Both the position numbers and the translations under genes were made by a program. Positions 44,811-53,944 of a stretch of DNA of 64,000 nucleotides are shown here, piece by piece. Location of the stretch: positions 186,001-250,000 of the forward strand of contig CAWBRT010000005.1 in assembly GCA_963791145.1 (NCBI GenBank), written 5' to 3'. The notes beneath the pieces were generated by a model, which had not been told where the DNA came from, did not search any database, and worked only from the letters and a program-made list of their open reading frames with translations. This stretch comes from CAWBRT01 sp963791145. GTDB taxonomy: Bacteria; Acidobacteriota; Terriglobia; Terriglobales; Acidobacteriaceae. Numbering within the stretch: the stretch's first letter is position 1; each line of letters opens with the position of its first letter.

Positions 44811-47024
44811 GAGCTATGACTCAGGACGAAATCAGAACCAAGCGCGGAATCAACCGCCGCGATTTCTTCAAGCTGGGAGCGGGCCTGGTTATCGCCTTCT
44901 ATATCGAGCCGCTGGACGTTTTCGCCCAGTCGGCCTTGGGGCTGCCTCAGAGCAATGCGCTGCCTCCGCTTCCCCCCTGGCCCAATTTCAACGCCTTCCT
45001 CAAGATCGGAGCTGATGGCCGGGTAACCTGCGCCGTGGGTAAGGTCGAGCTGGGGCAGGGGCTGCAGACCGCGCTGGCCCAGAATATGGCCGAGGAACTT
45101 GATGTCAGCGTCGACAAGGTCGACATGATCATGGGCGACACCGATCTGTGCCCGTGGGATGTCGGCACCTTCGGCTCGATGGGCAACCGGGTGCTGGGTC
45201 CCGCCGTACGCGCAGCCGCCGCCGAGGCTAGGGCCATCTTGCTGCAGATGGCAGCCGAGCGTTTCACCGGCAAAGAGGGAAAGCTGGCCGAGGTTTCGCT
45301 GACCGAAATGGCGCCGGTGGTCGCACGCCTGCAGGTGGCCGACGGCGTCATAAAGGATCCCGTTCTGGGCAAGAGTGTCAGCTACGCCGAACTAGTGGGC
45401 GGAAAGCGCATCGAGCGGCACTTGGAAAAGGTTCCGTTGAAAGCCGCCTCGAACTACAAGGTCATGGGCAAGTCCTGCCCGCCGCAAGGACGCCGTTCTG
45501 AAGGTCACCGGTCAGGCTAAGTACGCCGCCGATATCAGCCTTCCCGGAATGCTGTTTGCCCGGATCCTGCGCCCGCCGGCGCATGGCGCGACCCTGAAAT
45601 CCGTGGACACCAGCGCCGCCGAAAAAATGCCCGGCGTGCGGGTGGTGCGGGACGGTGATCTGGTTGCCGTGCTGGCTGCCCGTCCTGACGTGGCGGAGAA
45701 GGGACTGGCAGCTATCAAGGCGCAGTTCGAGCCTTCGAAGGACACACGGAACAACAAGAACATCTTTGATCACCTGCTCAAGACTACCGTGAAGGAAACG
45801 GTGGTCATGACAAAAGGCGATCTCGCCAAGGGCGAGAAGATGGGGCAGGTCTTCGAACAAACCTACTTCCACGGTTACGGCGCGCACGCGCACATGGAAA
45901 TGCACACCAGTTTGGCAACGGTTGAGGGCGGCAAGGCCACCGTGTGGACGAGTACCCAGAGGCCGTTCGGCGTCCGCGACGAGGTAGCCAAGGCGCTGGG
46001 CTTCAAACCCCAGGACGTGCGCGTCATTACCCCCTACGTGGGCGGCGGCTTCGGCGGCAAGAACTATGTGCAGAACGGAGTCGAGGCGGCGCGACTCTCC
46101 AAGCTCTCCGGCAAGCCCGTGCAACTGGTTTGGGACCGCGCCGAGGATTTCTTCTACGACCGCTTCCGGCCGGCTGCAGTAATCAAGATCCGCGCGGCCA
46201 TGACGCCTGCAGGACAGGTCACGAGTTGGGATTTGAAGGCCATCGGCTCGGGTGATTGGGGTTCGGTAACTTTCTACGATATCCCTAACCACCGCACCAT
46301 CGCCGCACCGGATACGCCAACAGCATGGCGCAGAGGAGGCAACGCTGACGGGGTTCACCCCTTCAACGTCGGTGCCTGGCGCATGCCCGCGACCAACACC
46401 CTTATCTTCGCCATCGAATCGCACATGGACATGCTGGCCGCCAAGGCCCGCATGGACCCGCTCGAGTTCCGCCTCAAGCACCTGGGCGACAAGCGCATGC
46501 AGGGCGTACTGCAGGCCGCCGCCAAGCAGTTCGGCTATAAGCCCTCTAAACGGGCGCCTACGGGCCGCGGCATCGGTATCGCCTGCGGCTTCATTTACAG
46601 GAGCTACGTCGCCACCATCGCGGAGGTGGATGTAGATAAGAAGACCGGCGAGGTGCGTGTCAAACGCGTGGTGGCCGCCTGCGATCCGGGAACGGTGGTC
46701 AATCCCGAAGGCGCCAAGCAGCAGGTCGAGGGCTGCATCACCATGGGAGTCGGCTACGCCGTGAGCGAGGAAGTGCAGTTCGCCAAGGGCGAGGTCATCA
46801 CGAAGAACTTCGACAGCTACGACATCCCCAAATTCTCGAACGTTCCGAAGATGGAAATCGTGCTGATCGATAACCGCGAGTATCCGCCCGATGGCATGGG
46901 CGAGCCGCCCATCATCACCATGGGCGCGGCGATCGCCAACGCCGTCTATGACAAGATCGGGGTCAGGATGGTGGAACTGCCTATGACTCCGGATCGCGTC
47001 AAGGAGGCGCTGCACAAGGCCTGA
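44807..47024 (+). pseudogene. Molybdopterin subunit, IorB/aldehyde-oxidase-like, TAT-exported, one +1 break
   Basis: Read across one extra C near 45489 (TGCCCGCCGCAAG, expected TGCCCGCGCAAG), it gives about 738 residues. The N-terminal twin-arginine signal INRRDFFKLGAGLVIAF indicates periplasmic placement together with the Fe-S subunit. Cofactor-binding motifs: VGKVELGQGLQTA, TPYVGGGFGGKN, GAWRMPATNT, and the terminal GMGEPPIITMGAAIANAV with the conserved catalytic-base Glu in GMGEPP. A substrate such as an N-heterocycle or aldehyde is plausible. An MFS gene follows at 143 bp. Confidence 0.9.
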
Positions 47025-47167
47025 AGTCTAAGAAGGAATGCAGGTGCCCCCGCGTCTCGCTCTATCGTTGGCTGGCGCGGGGCCGTTTCTCCGGTCAGCG
47101 CCTGGCCAGTGCGGAGCCCGGAACACTTTTCAATTGAGCCTTTACCCTGATAGGTGAGGACATCAAA

Positions 47168-48484
47168 ATGAGTACGCAAACACCCCCGCAACAACAATCC
47201 GCAATGGCGCCGGCAGGCGCCGTCCAGCCCGAAGCTCCCACGCGCGTGCGCGTCTGGCTGGCGATCACTCTCACCTTCACCATTTTTGTCGCCTATCTGG
47301 ACCGGGTAAACGTCTCCGTGCTTATCGCTTATCCGCGTTTCCTTGAAGACATGGGATTGAAGAACAATCCTGTGGGACAGGGAATGCTGATGAGCCTGTT
47401 CCTGGTGGCTTATGGGATCGGCAACGTTGTTCTGGGCCCGGTCGGCGACCGCCTGGGACCGCGCAAAGCCATGACGCTGGCCCTGTTTTCCTGGACCATC
47501 CCGGTCTGCATGGGAGGCATGGCCAGGTCGCTGAGTATGCTCTATAGCTCCCGGTTGATCCTGGGCGCCGGCGAAGCCGTCCACTACCCGATGCAGATTG
47601 CCTTCATCAAGAACTGGTTTCCGCGGCAGGAGCGAGGCCGCGCCAACTCGGCGTGGATCTTCGGGCAGATGATCGGGCCGGGCATCGCCATGTCCTTGTT
47701 CGCCTGGGTCATCAACTCTTACGGCTGGCGGGCCAGCTTTTGGTTGTGTGCTGCCATGGGTGTCCTCGTCATTCCGGTGATCTGGTTCTACACGACCGAC
47801 AAGCCGGAGCAGAATAAGCGCGTCAATCAGGCCGAACTGGAGCACATCAAGAAAGGGCAGGCGGATGAAGCCAAGGGCAAGGGAATCCAAGCGGGGTCCA
47901 CGGCGCAGAATTATCTTGCCCTGATCAAGAACCCCGATTTCATCACTTGCACCCTCTCCTACTGGGCCTCGGTCAGCATGTGGTGGGGCATGCTGTCGTG
48001 GCTGCCGCAGTACCTGCGGGTAGCCCGCGGATTTTCCTGGGCCAAGATGGGATTCTTCGCCTCGCTGCCGTTCTTTGTCGGCCTGCTGGGAATCATCAGC
48101 GCGGGCGTAATTGCCGACAAGTTGAAGCGCGCAGGCATCGTCAACTGCGTCGGCTTGGCGGGCTGCGCCCTGTTCATTTGCCTTGGCGCCCTGGTCCACA
48201 ACAACTACCTGGGCGCATGCCTGCTGGCCTGTGCTTTCTTCTTTAAGGGCGCCTCGATCCCTATGGCCTGGACACTGATGCAGAGCTTCGTGCCGGCCAA
48301 CATGACGGGACAGGCGGCCGGTCTGCAGAACGGCTCGTCGCAGTTGGTCGGCGCGCTCTCGCCGATTGTCGTCGGCGCGCTGATCAAGGCTACCGGAGCC
48401 TATACCGCCGGGCTCATGTTCCTGGTGGGATTCGGATTCTTTGGCGCCATCTGCGGCTTGTACCTGGTGGCGAAGAAATACTGA
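47168..48484 (+). CDS. MFS transporter (anion:cation symporter-like)
   Basis: A 438-residue protein with 12 predicted helices and a cytoplasmic loop near residues 210-245. The MFS motif appears as GPVGDRLGPRKAM (G-x-x-x-D-R-x-G-x-R) after helix 2, with YLDRVNVSVL in helix 1 as in the ACS/phthalate permease group. The ATG has GGTGAGGA upstream. Next to a molybdenum hydroxylase, it could import an organic acid or heterocyclic substrate, but specificity is not readable. Confidence 0.9.
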   Translation: MSTQTPPQQQSAMAPAGAVQPEAPTRVRVWLAITLTFTIFVAYLDRVNVSVLIAYPRFLEDMGLKNNPVGQGMLMSLFLVAYGIGNVVLGPVGDRLGPRKAMTLALFSWTIPVCMGGMARSLSMLYSSRLILGAGEAVHYPMQIAFIKNWFPRQERGRANSAWIFGQMIGPGIAMSLFAWVINSYGWRASFWLCAAMGVLVIPVIWFYTTDKPEQNKRVNQAELEHIKKGQADEAKGKGIQAGSTAQNYLALIKNPDFITCTLSYWASVSMWWGMLSWLPQYLRVARGFSWAKMGFFASLPFFVGLLGIISAGVIADKLKRAGIVNCVGLAGCALFICLGALVHNNYLGACLLACAFFFKGASIPMAWTLMQSFVPANMTGQAAGLQNGSSQLVGALSPIVVGALIKATGAYTAGLMFLVGFGFFGAICGLYLVAKKY

Positions 48485-48577
48485 TCTGCTTTCTCAACCT
48501 CAAGGGTGGGTGCCCCACTCAAGCCAACTGCGGGCTTGAATGGGCCGCCTGCGGGCACACCAAACAGTTGGCAGGTG

Positions 48578-48613
48578 CCCCACCTTCGCGAGCAGAAGCG
48601 AGCTAAGGTGGGG
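48578..48613. repeat. Hairpin CCCCACCTT / AAGGTGGGG
   Basis: 9-bp stem with an inner TCGC/GCGA pairing, in the gap between the convergent MFS and thiD genes. The words GGTGCCCCAC and CTAAGGTGGGG recur in part at 60.46 kb. Could act as a bidirectional terminator or be another dispersed palindrome. Confidence 0.55.
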
Positions 48614-48659
48614 TAGTTTCTTTTCCACTCATCGAAATGTGTAAGGGTGAGACCAGGTC

Positions 48660-49445
48660 TCATCGCGTCGCCATCGGGTTTGCCGGGCCGTGGCCTTTGC
48701 CGATGGCGAGTGCGCCGCGGATGGCAGCCGTCACGAACTGTTTGGCCGCCGCCACGCTCTCCTTCACTGTCTTCTTCTGCGCCAGGCCGGCGGCGATGGC
48801 GGAGGCGAAGATGCAGCCGCTGCCATGGTTGTTGGCCGTGGCGATGGTTTCGGCGCGGAACTCGGTGAACTCGCGGCCGTCGTAGAGGACGTCCGCGCCG
48901 ATTGCGGGCAGATGTCCGGCCTTGACCACCACGCTGCCGGGTCCCAGTTCGCAGATCGCCCGCGCCGCCTCTCTGGCCTCGTCCAGAGTCTTGATCTCGC
49001 GCCCCGTCAGCATGGCGGCCTCGTAGAGATTCGGAGTAGCAATGGTCGCCAGGGGGAAGAGATTGCTCTTGAGCGCCTCGACAGCTTCGGGATGGAGCAG
49101 CAGCGCACCGCTCTTGGCGATCATCACCGGATCGAGTACTACCGGGGAGAGCCGGTGCTCGTAAATCTTCTGCGCGACCTTCTCGATAATGACTGCGCTG
49201 GAGAGCATGCCGATCTTCACCGCGTCGCAGCCGATGTCGGTGACGCAGGAGTCGATCTGCCGGGCGATGAACGCCGGCTCGATCTCGACCACCGCGTCCA
49301 CTCCTGTCGTGTTCTGTGCCGTCAGCGCGGTGATGGCCGTCATGCCGAAGGCGCCCAGCGCGGAGACGGTCTTCAGGTCGGCCTGAATGCCCGCGCCGCC
49401 GCTGGAATCGGAGCCGGCGATGATGAGCACACGGGCAAGCGTCAT
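48660..49445 (-). CDS. thiD: Hydroxymethylpyrimidine/phosphomethylpyrimidine kinase ThiD
   Basis: Phosphorylates HMP and HMP-P in thiamin pyrophosphate synthesis (ribokinase fold). 261 residues from the ATG that gives MTLARVLIIAGSDSSGGAGIQADLKT (blocks IAGSDSSGGAGIQADLK). Family motifs: KIGMLSS, VVLDPVMIAKSG, TPNLYEAAMLTG, and the anion hole/base ANNHGSGCIFASAIAA. An upstream in-frame extension has no family similarity and overlaps a repeat. Together with tenA upstream it forms a pyrimidine salvage pair. Confidence 0.96.
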   Translation of the reverse strand: MTLARVLIIAGSDSSGGAGIQADLKTVSALGAFGMTAITALTAQNTTGVDAVVEIEPAFIARQIDSCVTDIGCDAVKIGMLSSAVIIEKVAQKIYEHRLSPVVLDPVMIAKSGALLLHPEAVEALKSNLFPLATIATPNLYEAAMLTGREIKTLDEAREAARAICELGPGSVVVKAGHLPAIGADVLYDGREFTEFRAETIATANNHGSGCIFASAIAAGLAQKKTVKESVAAAKQFVTAAIRGALAIGKGHGPANPMATR

Positions 49446-49492
49446 GGATAAACTCCTTTGCCACGGCAATATCAGTGGAACCCCACGTCGCG

Positions 49493-49680
49493 TCATCCCG
49501 ACCGAAGCGAAGCCAGGGTCCCCAGCAGATGCCGCTTTTGCATCTGCTGGGGTGGTGGAGCGGAGTGGAGGGATCTTGCGTTTCTCCTCAAAGACAAGCA
49601 CAAGATTCCTCGACTCGCGACGCCCGGGGAAAGCAGGTAGCGCAACGGCTTCACGCGCGTCGCTCGCTCGGAATGACGTT
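49493..49680. repeat. REP-like pair CGTCATCCCGACC...GGAATGACG without gene
   Basis: CGTCATCCCGACCGAAGCGA (49493-49512) faces GTCGCTCGCTCGGAATGACG near 49660-49679. In between are short palindromes (GCAGATGC/GCATCTGC) and the fragment CCTCGACTCG seen in the arms at 12.4 kb. Related to the units that bracket the GIY-YIG gene but without a coding frame, so it is a plausible non-autonomous relative. Confidence 0.65.
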
Positions 49681-49726
49681 TATCATTGGACGCGGTATTT
49701 CAGGAACCGGGCCAGACGTCTCCCAC

Positions 49727-50402
49727 TCATATTCCCCACCCTTCCATTCGCCAGCCCATTTCCCAGAACTGCCACTCGTAGCGGGCGCTGGTGAGGAATG
49801 CGTCTTCCAGCTTTGCCAGCGCGCGCTCGGGCAGGCCTTCGGCCAGCCGATCGACCAGCTCGCGGCACCACTCGGCCAGAGCGGCAAATTCCACCGAGCT
49901 GTACATGGAAATCCATTTCGCATAGCGTTGCTCAGGCGGCGGGGGCAGTTGCGCCAGCCGGCAGCCAATCTCGCTGAAGCCCCACATGCAGGGCAGCAGG
50001 GCCGCCGCCACTTCGGCGAAGTCGCCCGTGGTGGCCACGCGCAGCAGGAAATCGGTATAGGCACGGGTGGTAGGCGCCGGCTTCTCCTCTTCCAGTTCCC
50101 GCTCGCTGATGCCGAACTCGGCGGCATAGGAGCGGTGGAGGCTCATCTCGGTTTCCAGGGTTCCCTGCATCAGCTGGCAGAAGCGCCGCATCGTCTCCAG
50201 GTCGGGACTGCGGGCCGCGGCCAATCCCAGCAGGCGCCCGTACTCGATGAGAAAAACGTAATCCTGCCGCAGCCAGAACTTGAAGCGCTCCAGATCCAGC
50301 GTACCGTCGGCAATGCCGCTCACGAAGGGATGCCGGAGCTGAGCTTCCCAGATCTTCTCCGCTTGCAGCGCGCAGCCGCACGGTGAATGGTTGTGCTCGC
50401 AT
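49727..50402 (-). pseudogene. tenA: Thiaminase II / TenA family protein, early +1 frame break
   Basis: Aminopyrimidine aminohydrolase for thiamin salvage. The main frame has AEKIWEAQLRHPFVSGIADGTLD, FWLRQDYVFLIEYGR, the catalytic-cysteine motif LLPCMWGFSEIG, and the C-terminal AKLEDAFLTSARYEWQFWEM. No ATG precedes it in that frame. The natural N-terminus MRAQPFTVRLRAA (ATG at 50402) is in the neighbouring frame and joins at GCTGCAAGCGGAG near 50362 if one A is removed (LRAAAEKIW). Its partner thiD lies 280 bp downstream, beyond a REP-like pair. Confidence 0.85.
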
Positions 50403-50412
50403 GGCTCTTTGC

Positions 50413-50447
50413 ACCCCAACGAACGCAAATGCGGCGTTCGCTTGGGG
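50413..50447. repeat. REP-like hairpin CCCCAACGAACGC / GCGTTCGCTTGGGG
   Basis: A 13-bp arm with one extra base on the right side, loop AAATGCG-like, just upstream of the tenA start. Same CCCC(A/G)xCGAACGC family as at 13.6, 23.6 and 28.5 kb. Confidence 0.65.
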
Positions 50448-50485
50448 ACCCCGCTTTCCCCGGGTTCGTTCAGGAGCTGATCCGC

Positions 50486-52315
50486 TCAGCTTTTTCTGCG
50501 CAGAAGATCAGCCAGGATCTCCGCCGGATTCGGCGCGCGCCTGACAGTATGCGCGGGGTTATCCTCGGGCAGCACTAGGCTGGATGCGCGCCGCGGGCCG
50601 GTGCCCGTGCCCCGCTGTTCGAAGGCCAGGAAGCGCTGCTCGTCCTGCGCCGTGATCGAGGGCGGAACGCGCTCGCGCGCGGCCTTGCGCAGGTCGTCTT
50701 CCGAGATAGGCGCGCGTGACTTGCGCGCCAGGCGGGCGGCTTCGTCCACCAGTACCTTCAGGTCGGCCGCCGAGTACCCGTTCAGGCTCTTGGCCAGGCT
50801 CTCCACGTCGATGCAGTTCACCCGCCTTCCGTAGAGATGGAAGCGCATTATGGCTGCACGCGCGGTGGCGTCGGGCGGACCGACGTAGATTCGCTTGTCG
50901 AGCCGGCCAGTCCGCTGCACCGCCGGATCGATCTTCCATGGCTCGTTGGTGGCCGCGATCAGCAGAATCTGCCGCTCGGCGCACGTCTCCAATTGCTTGA
51001 GAAATTCGCTGACCTCTTCCGCCGTCTGGTGCTGATGCGCCGCCAGCTCCCGTCGCGCCGGAACCATGCCTTCGAATTCGTCGACGAAGACGATCGAGGG
51101 CGCCTGGTCGGCGGCCGTATCGAACAGCTCGCGAATCTTCAACGTCGTGCCGTGGATGAAGGTGCTGCCGATCTCGGAAGGGAAGACCTCGGCGAAATAG
51201 AAATCCATCTCCTCGGCCAGGGCGCGGGAGATAAAAGTCTTGCCGCAGCCGGGAGGGCCGAACAGCAGGATGCCGTTGGGGATGGTCAGGCCGTAGGCTT
51301 TCAGATCTTCCGGATCGCGCATGGCCGTAACCACATCTTCGTACAGCATCGCCTTGAGCTCGTCCATCCCGCCCACCCTCGCCAGACCCTTCTTGGTGGG
51401 GTTGGGAATTCCATTGTCTGTTTCCACTTTTTCGATTCCCGGCGTAAAGGCAGGCTGTCCCGGGCGATCGGCAGACGCCTCTTTCTCGCCTGCCGGGGTG
51501 GAGGCCGGCGCCATTTTCGCCGCCGCAGCACTTTCTGGATTGGCCATAGGATTCTCGGGAGTCTCTGCCGTCCCGCCCATGTTGGATATCGTTCTTGGGT
51601 CCGTCGTCGCTGTCGCCGTCGCAGCGCTGGCCGCTGGCTGCTTGGTTTCCGCCAGCGTGGCCCCCGCGGGTTCCTCGTCGCTGTCTCCGCTCCAGCGCTC
51701 GATATAGATCGGGATCGGGCCGGCTACGCTTTCGGCGCACATCGGGCAGTACTGATCGTCCGGAGGCTCGCACTGCCAGGGTTCGTGCACAAACGTCATC
51801 CCGCAGGCGATGCAGGCATGCTTATGCATGGCGTCGGCAGCTTGCTCGCCGCCTTCCGCCGGCGGCTCCGGCGGCAGGTCAGCCTCCTGCATCTTGGCGA
51901 GGCTGGACATCATTTCGACGATGGAATTGCCGCGGGCCTGGCGGAAGCTGATTTGCAGTTGCTTGTAGGCGCGCCCGACGCGCCACATCTCAAGATCGGC
52001 GCGCCCGCTGTTGATGGCTGCGCCGAAGCGTTCGGCGATACTGAGGGGAAGGACTTTCCATGCCTCGGGGAGAAGCGGCTCTACCACGGGGCCCACGACG
52101 GCCTTGATGGATTCGGCCCACTCCGTGAACTCGCGCCGGCCGCGTTCGTACTGGAAGCCGCCGAGGGAGACGATTTCCGGAAGCCAAGAGCCGTCGACGG
52201 CAACTCCCTCCTCGATTTTGCGGGTCACTGCTCCGGCGGCGTAGTCGAACTCTTCCCGCTCAAAGAAGAAGTAGTTGGTTGTACCCGCCGCAAACTGCCG
52301 TCTGGGCTTTGCCAT
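50486..52315 (-). CDS. AAA+ ATPase with N-terminal uncharacterised domain and zinc ribbon
   Basis: 609 residues from the ATG giving MAKPRRQFAAG. Residues 1-145 form an unrecognised alpha-rich domain. Cys168, Cys171, Cys190 and Cys193 (CIAC...CPMC, with Cys182 between) suggest a zinc ribbon. Residues 200-300 are an Ala/Thr/Pro/Glu-rich linker. A classical AAA+ module follows: Walker A GPPGCGKT (353-360), Walker B IVFVDEFE (408-415), sensor-1 ATNEP (455-459), arginine-finger region QRTGRLDKR (467-475), and a GYSAADLK C-domain (513-520). The ATPase resembles FtsH/katanin-type unfoldases but has no protease or membrane segment. Partner and substrate unknown. Confidence 0.88.
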   Translation of the reverse strand: MAKPRRQFAAGTTNYFFFEREEFDYAAGAVTRKIEEGVAVDGSWLPEIVSLGGFQYERGRREFTEWAESIKAVVGPVVEPLLPEAWKVLPLSIAERFGAAINSGRADLEMWRVGRAYKQLQISFRQARGNSIVEMMSSLAKMQEADLPPEPPAEGGEQAADAMHKHACIACGMTFVHEPWQCEPPDDQYCPMCAESVAGPIPIYIERWSGDSDEEPAGATLAETKQPAASAATATATTDPRTISNMGGTAETPENPMANPESAAAAKMAPASTPAGEKEASADRPGQPAFTPGIEKVETDNGIPNPTKKGLARVGGMDELKAMLYEDVVTAMRDPEDLKAYGLTIPNGILLFGPPGCGKTFISRALAEEMDFYFAEVFPSEIGSTFIHGTTLKIRELFDTAADQAPSIVFVDEFEGMVPARRELAAHQHQTAEEVSEFLKQLETCAERQILLIAATNEPWKIDPAVQRTGRLDKRIYVGPPDATARAAIMRFHLYGRRVNCIDVESLAKSLNGYSAADLKVLVDEAARLARKSRAPISEDDLRKAARERVPPSITAQDEQRFLAFEQRGTGTGPRRASSLVLPEDNPAHTVRRAPNPAEILADLLRRKS

Positions 52316-52441
52316 AGCTCCCCGGTAAATATCATACCGGCTTCGATTCAGCGGAATCCAGGCACTCCCCACCCACGACGTGGGCGGGACTCACGCCACG
52401 CAAAGCGTACTCCGGAGCGCCACGCCGGTGAACTGGAAAGA

Positions 52442-52473
52442 GGGGGAAGTTCCCGTCACCTGGAACTTCCCCC
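52442..52473 (-). terminator. Strong hairpin after the OFA-family MFS gene
   Basis: A perfect 12-bp stem GGGGGAAGTTCC / GGAACTTCCCCC with an 8-nt loop, about 50 bp past the MFS stop. On the minus strand it is followed by CTCTTTCC, a weak U-tract. Probably the end of the oxidoreductase-MFS transcription unit. Confidence 0.75.
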
Positions 52474-52525
52474 AGACCACAACTTGCTTACCGGATCCTC
52501 CCTGGCCGTTTTGGCAACGGCCGGG

Positions 52526-53839
52526 CTAGGCCCCGGCGGCCTTCTTGGCGGTCATCTGCTCCCGCATTTCCTTAGCGCGCTGGATGGTGCGTTTCGCGTA
52601 AGGCTTCAGCCAGAGCAGCGCCATGAAGCCGGCGATGATGTCGCAGGCAATCATGACGTAGAACACGTTCACCCAGGTGCCTTCTTTGGCGCTCGCCATG
52701 GCGGCGACAGGTCCGGCGAAGATCGAGGCCGTGCCCTTGGCGGTATAGACAATGCCGTAGTTGGTAGTGGCCCACTTCCGTCCGAACAGGTCGGCCGTAA
52801 TCGCCGGGAACAAGGAGAATATCTCGCCCCAGGCGAAAAACACAACGCTCGACAGCATCACGAACATAACCGGCCGGGTGATGGTAGACAGCAATGCGTA
52901 CACGGAAATGCCTTCCAGCACGAAGGCCATGAACATGGCGTTTTCGCGGCCGATACGGTCCGAGATCCAGCCCCAGAAGGGCCTGGTCACGCCATTGACT
53001 ACGCGGTTCAACTGGATGGCCAGCACCAAGGCTGACATGCCCCAGGCGATGGTCACCTTATCCACGCCATAGAAGCGGGCAATCGGGCTGATCTGGGCGG
53101 TAACGACCAAGCCGCCGAAAGCCACCATCGTCATCATGATGTAGATGATGTAAAACGACGGCTGCCTGATCATCTGCGTCCAAGTCATGTCCATGGCGGC
53201 GATTGCCACCTTGCTCGGCTTCCAGCCCACCGGCAGCCAGCCGTCGGGAGGCGCAATGATGAACAGCGCGGCCGCGACGACGATTGCGCCCTGGATGAAC
53301 CCCCAGACGATGAACGTATGCTGGTATCCAGAGCTCTTGATCATGCTGGCAATCGGGGCCACGGTTACTGCCGTTCCGATGCCGTACGCGCCGGAGACAA
53401 CACCGACACACAGGCCTCGATGGTCCGGGAACCACTTGAGCACGTTACCGACGCAAGCGCCATACACGGCGCCCGCGCCGATGCCGCCGATGGCATACCA
53501 GACGATGACGCCGGTAATCGAACTGGCGTATCCGGACCCGATCCAGCCCGCCCCGACGAGGACGCCGCCGATAGCAATCAGCACCCGCGGTCCAAGACGG
53601 TCGACCAGGTATCCTTCAAACGGTACCAGCCAGGTTTCGGCGAAAATAAAGGCAGCAAAGGCCACCTGCACGGCGGCCAGTGTAACTTTGAAGTTCTGTA
53701 CTAAGGGATTGGTGAATAGCGTCCAGGCGTACTGTAGATTTGCGATCGCCATCATGGCAACAATACCGGCGATCATTTGTAACCAGCGATTGACAACGCG
53801 GGGTCCAGCTTTGGGCCCAGGGACCGCGGATGTAGCCAT
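52526..53839 (-). CDS. OFA family MFS transporter (oxalate/formate antiporter-like)
   Basis: 437 residues, 12 helices. ATG at 53839 is preferred over a GTG two codons earlier because GGGAGG lies 7 nt upstream. The N-terminal WLQMIAGIVAMMAIANLQYAWTLFTNPL (blocks MIAGIVAMM, YAWTLF) and the GIGAGAVYGACVGNVLKWFPDHRG-type segment (GIGAGAVYGA, KWFPDHRGL) are hallmarks of the OFA group that includes OxlT. It lies downstream of the 2-oxoacid oxidoreductase genes in the same orientation, beyond an intergenic terminator. Predicted oxalate:formate (or CO2-compatible oxalate) exchange or uptake. Confidence 0.88.
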   Translation of the reverse strand: MATSAVPGPKAGPRVVNRWLQMIAGIVAMMAIANLQYAWTLFTNPLVQNFKVTLAAVQVAFAAFIFAETWLVPFEGYLVDRLGPRVLIAIGGVLVGAGWIGSGYASSITGVIVWYAIGGIGAGAVYGACVGNVLKWFPDHRGLCVGVVSGAYGIGTAVTVAPIASMIKSSGYQHTFIVWGFIQGAIVVAAALFIIAPPDGWLPVGWKPSKVAIAAMDMTWTQMIRQPSFYIIYIMMTMVAFGGLVVTAQISPIARFYGVDKVTIAWGMSALVLAIQLNRVVNGVTRPFWGWISDRIGRENAMFMAFVLEGISVYALLSTITRPVMFVMLSSVVFFAWGEIFSLFPAITADLFGRKWATTNYGIVYTAKGTASIFAGPVAAMASAKEGTWVNVFYVMIACDIIAGFMALLWLKPYAKRTIQRAKEMREQMTAKKAAGA

Positions 53840-53913
53840 TGGCACACCTCCCGGGGTGGCTCGGATTTTGCCGGCTACCCCATCCAGTGCAGACCAAGGT
53901 TTCAGGTGAAAAG

Positions 53914-53938
53914 GGCCCGCCTCCGGAAGAGGCGGGCC
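53914..53938 (-). terminator. Intercistronic terminator between beta subunit and OFA gene
   Basis: GGCCCGCCTC / GAGGCGGGCC (10-bp perfect stem, 5-nt loop), followed on the minus strand by CTTTT. Six bases after the beta-subunit stop. Read-through past it would supply reduced expression of the transporter relative to the enzyme. Confidence 0.88.
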
Positions 53939-53944
53939 TTAGTT

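Noticed and set aside
48485..48660. Insertion-sequence remnant between MFS and thiD genes
   Set aside because: The GTGCCCCAC and GCGGGC words are short palindromes of the dispersed type. No transposase fragment or direct target duplication is visible.
49727..52315. Thiamin-pyrophosphate riboswitch for thiD/tenA
   Set aside because: I looked for the CTGAGA and ACCTGA cores upstream of tenA and thiD and found no paired set.
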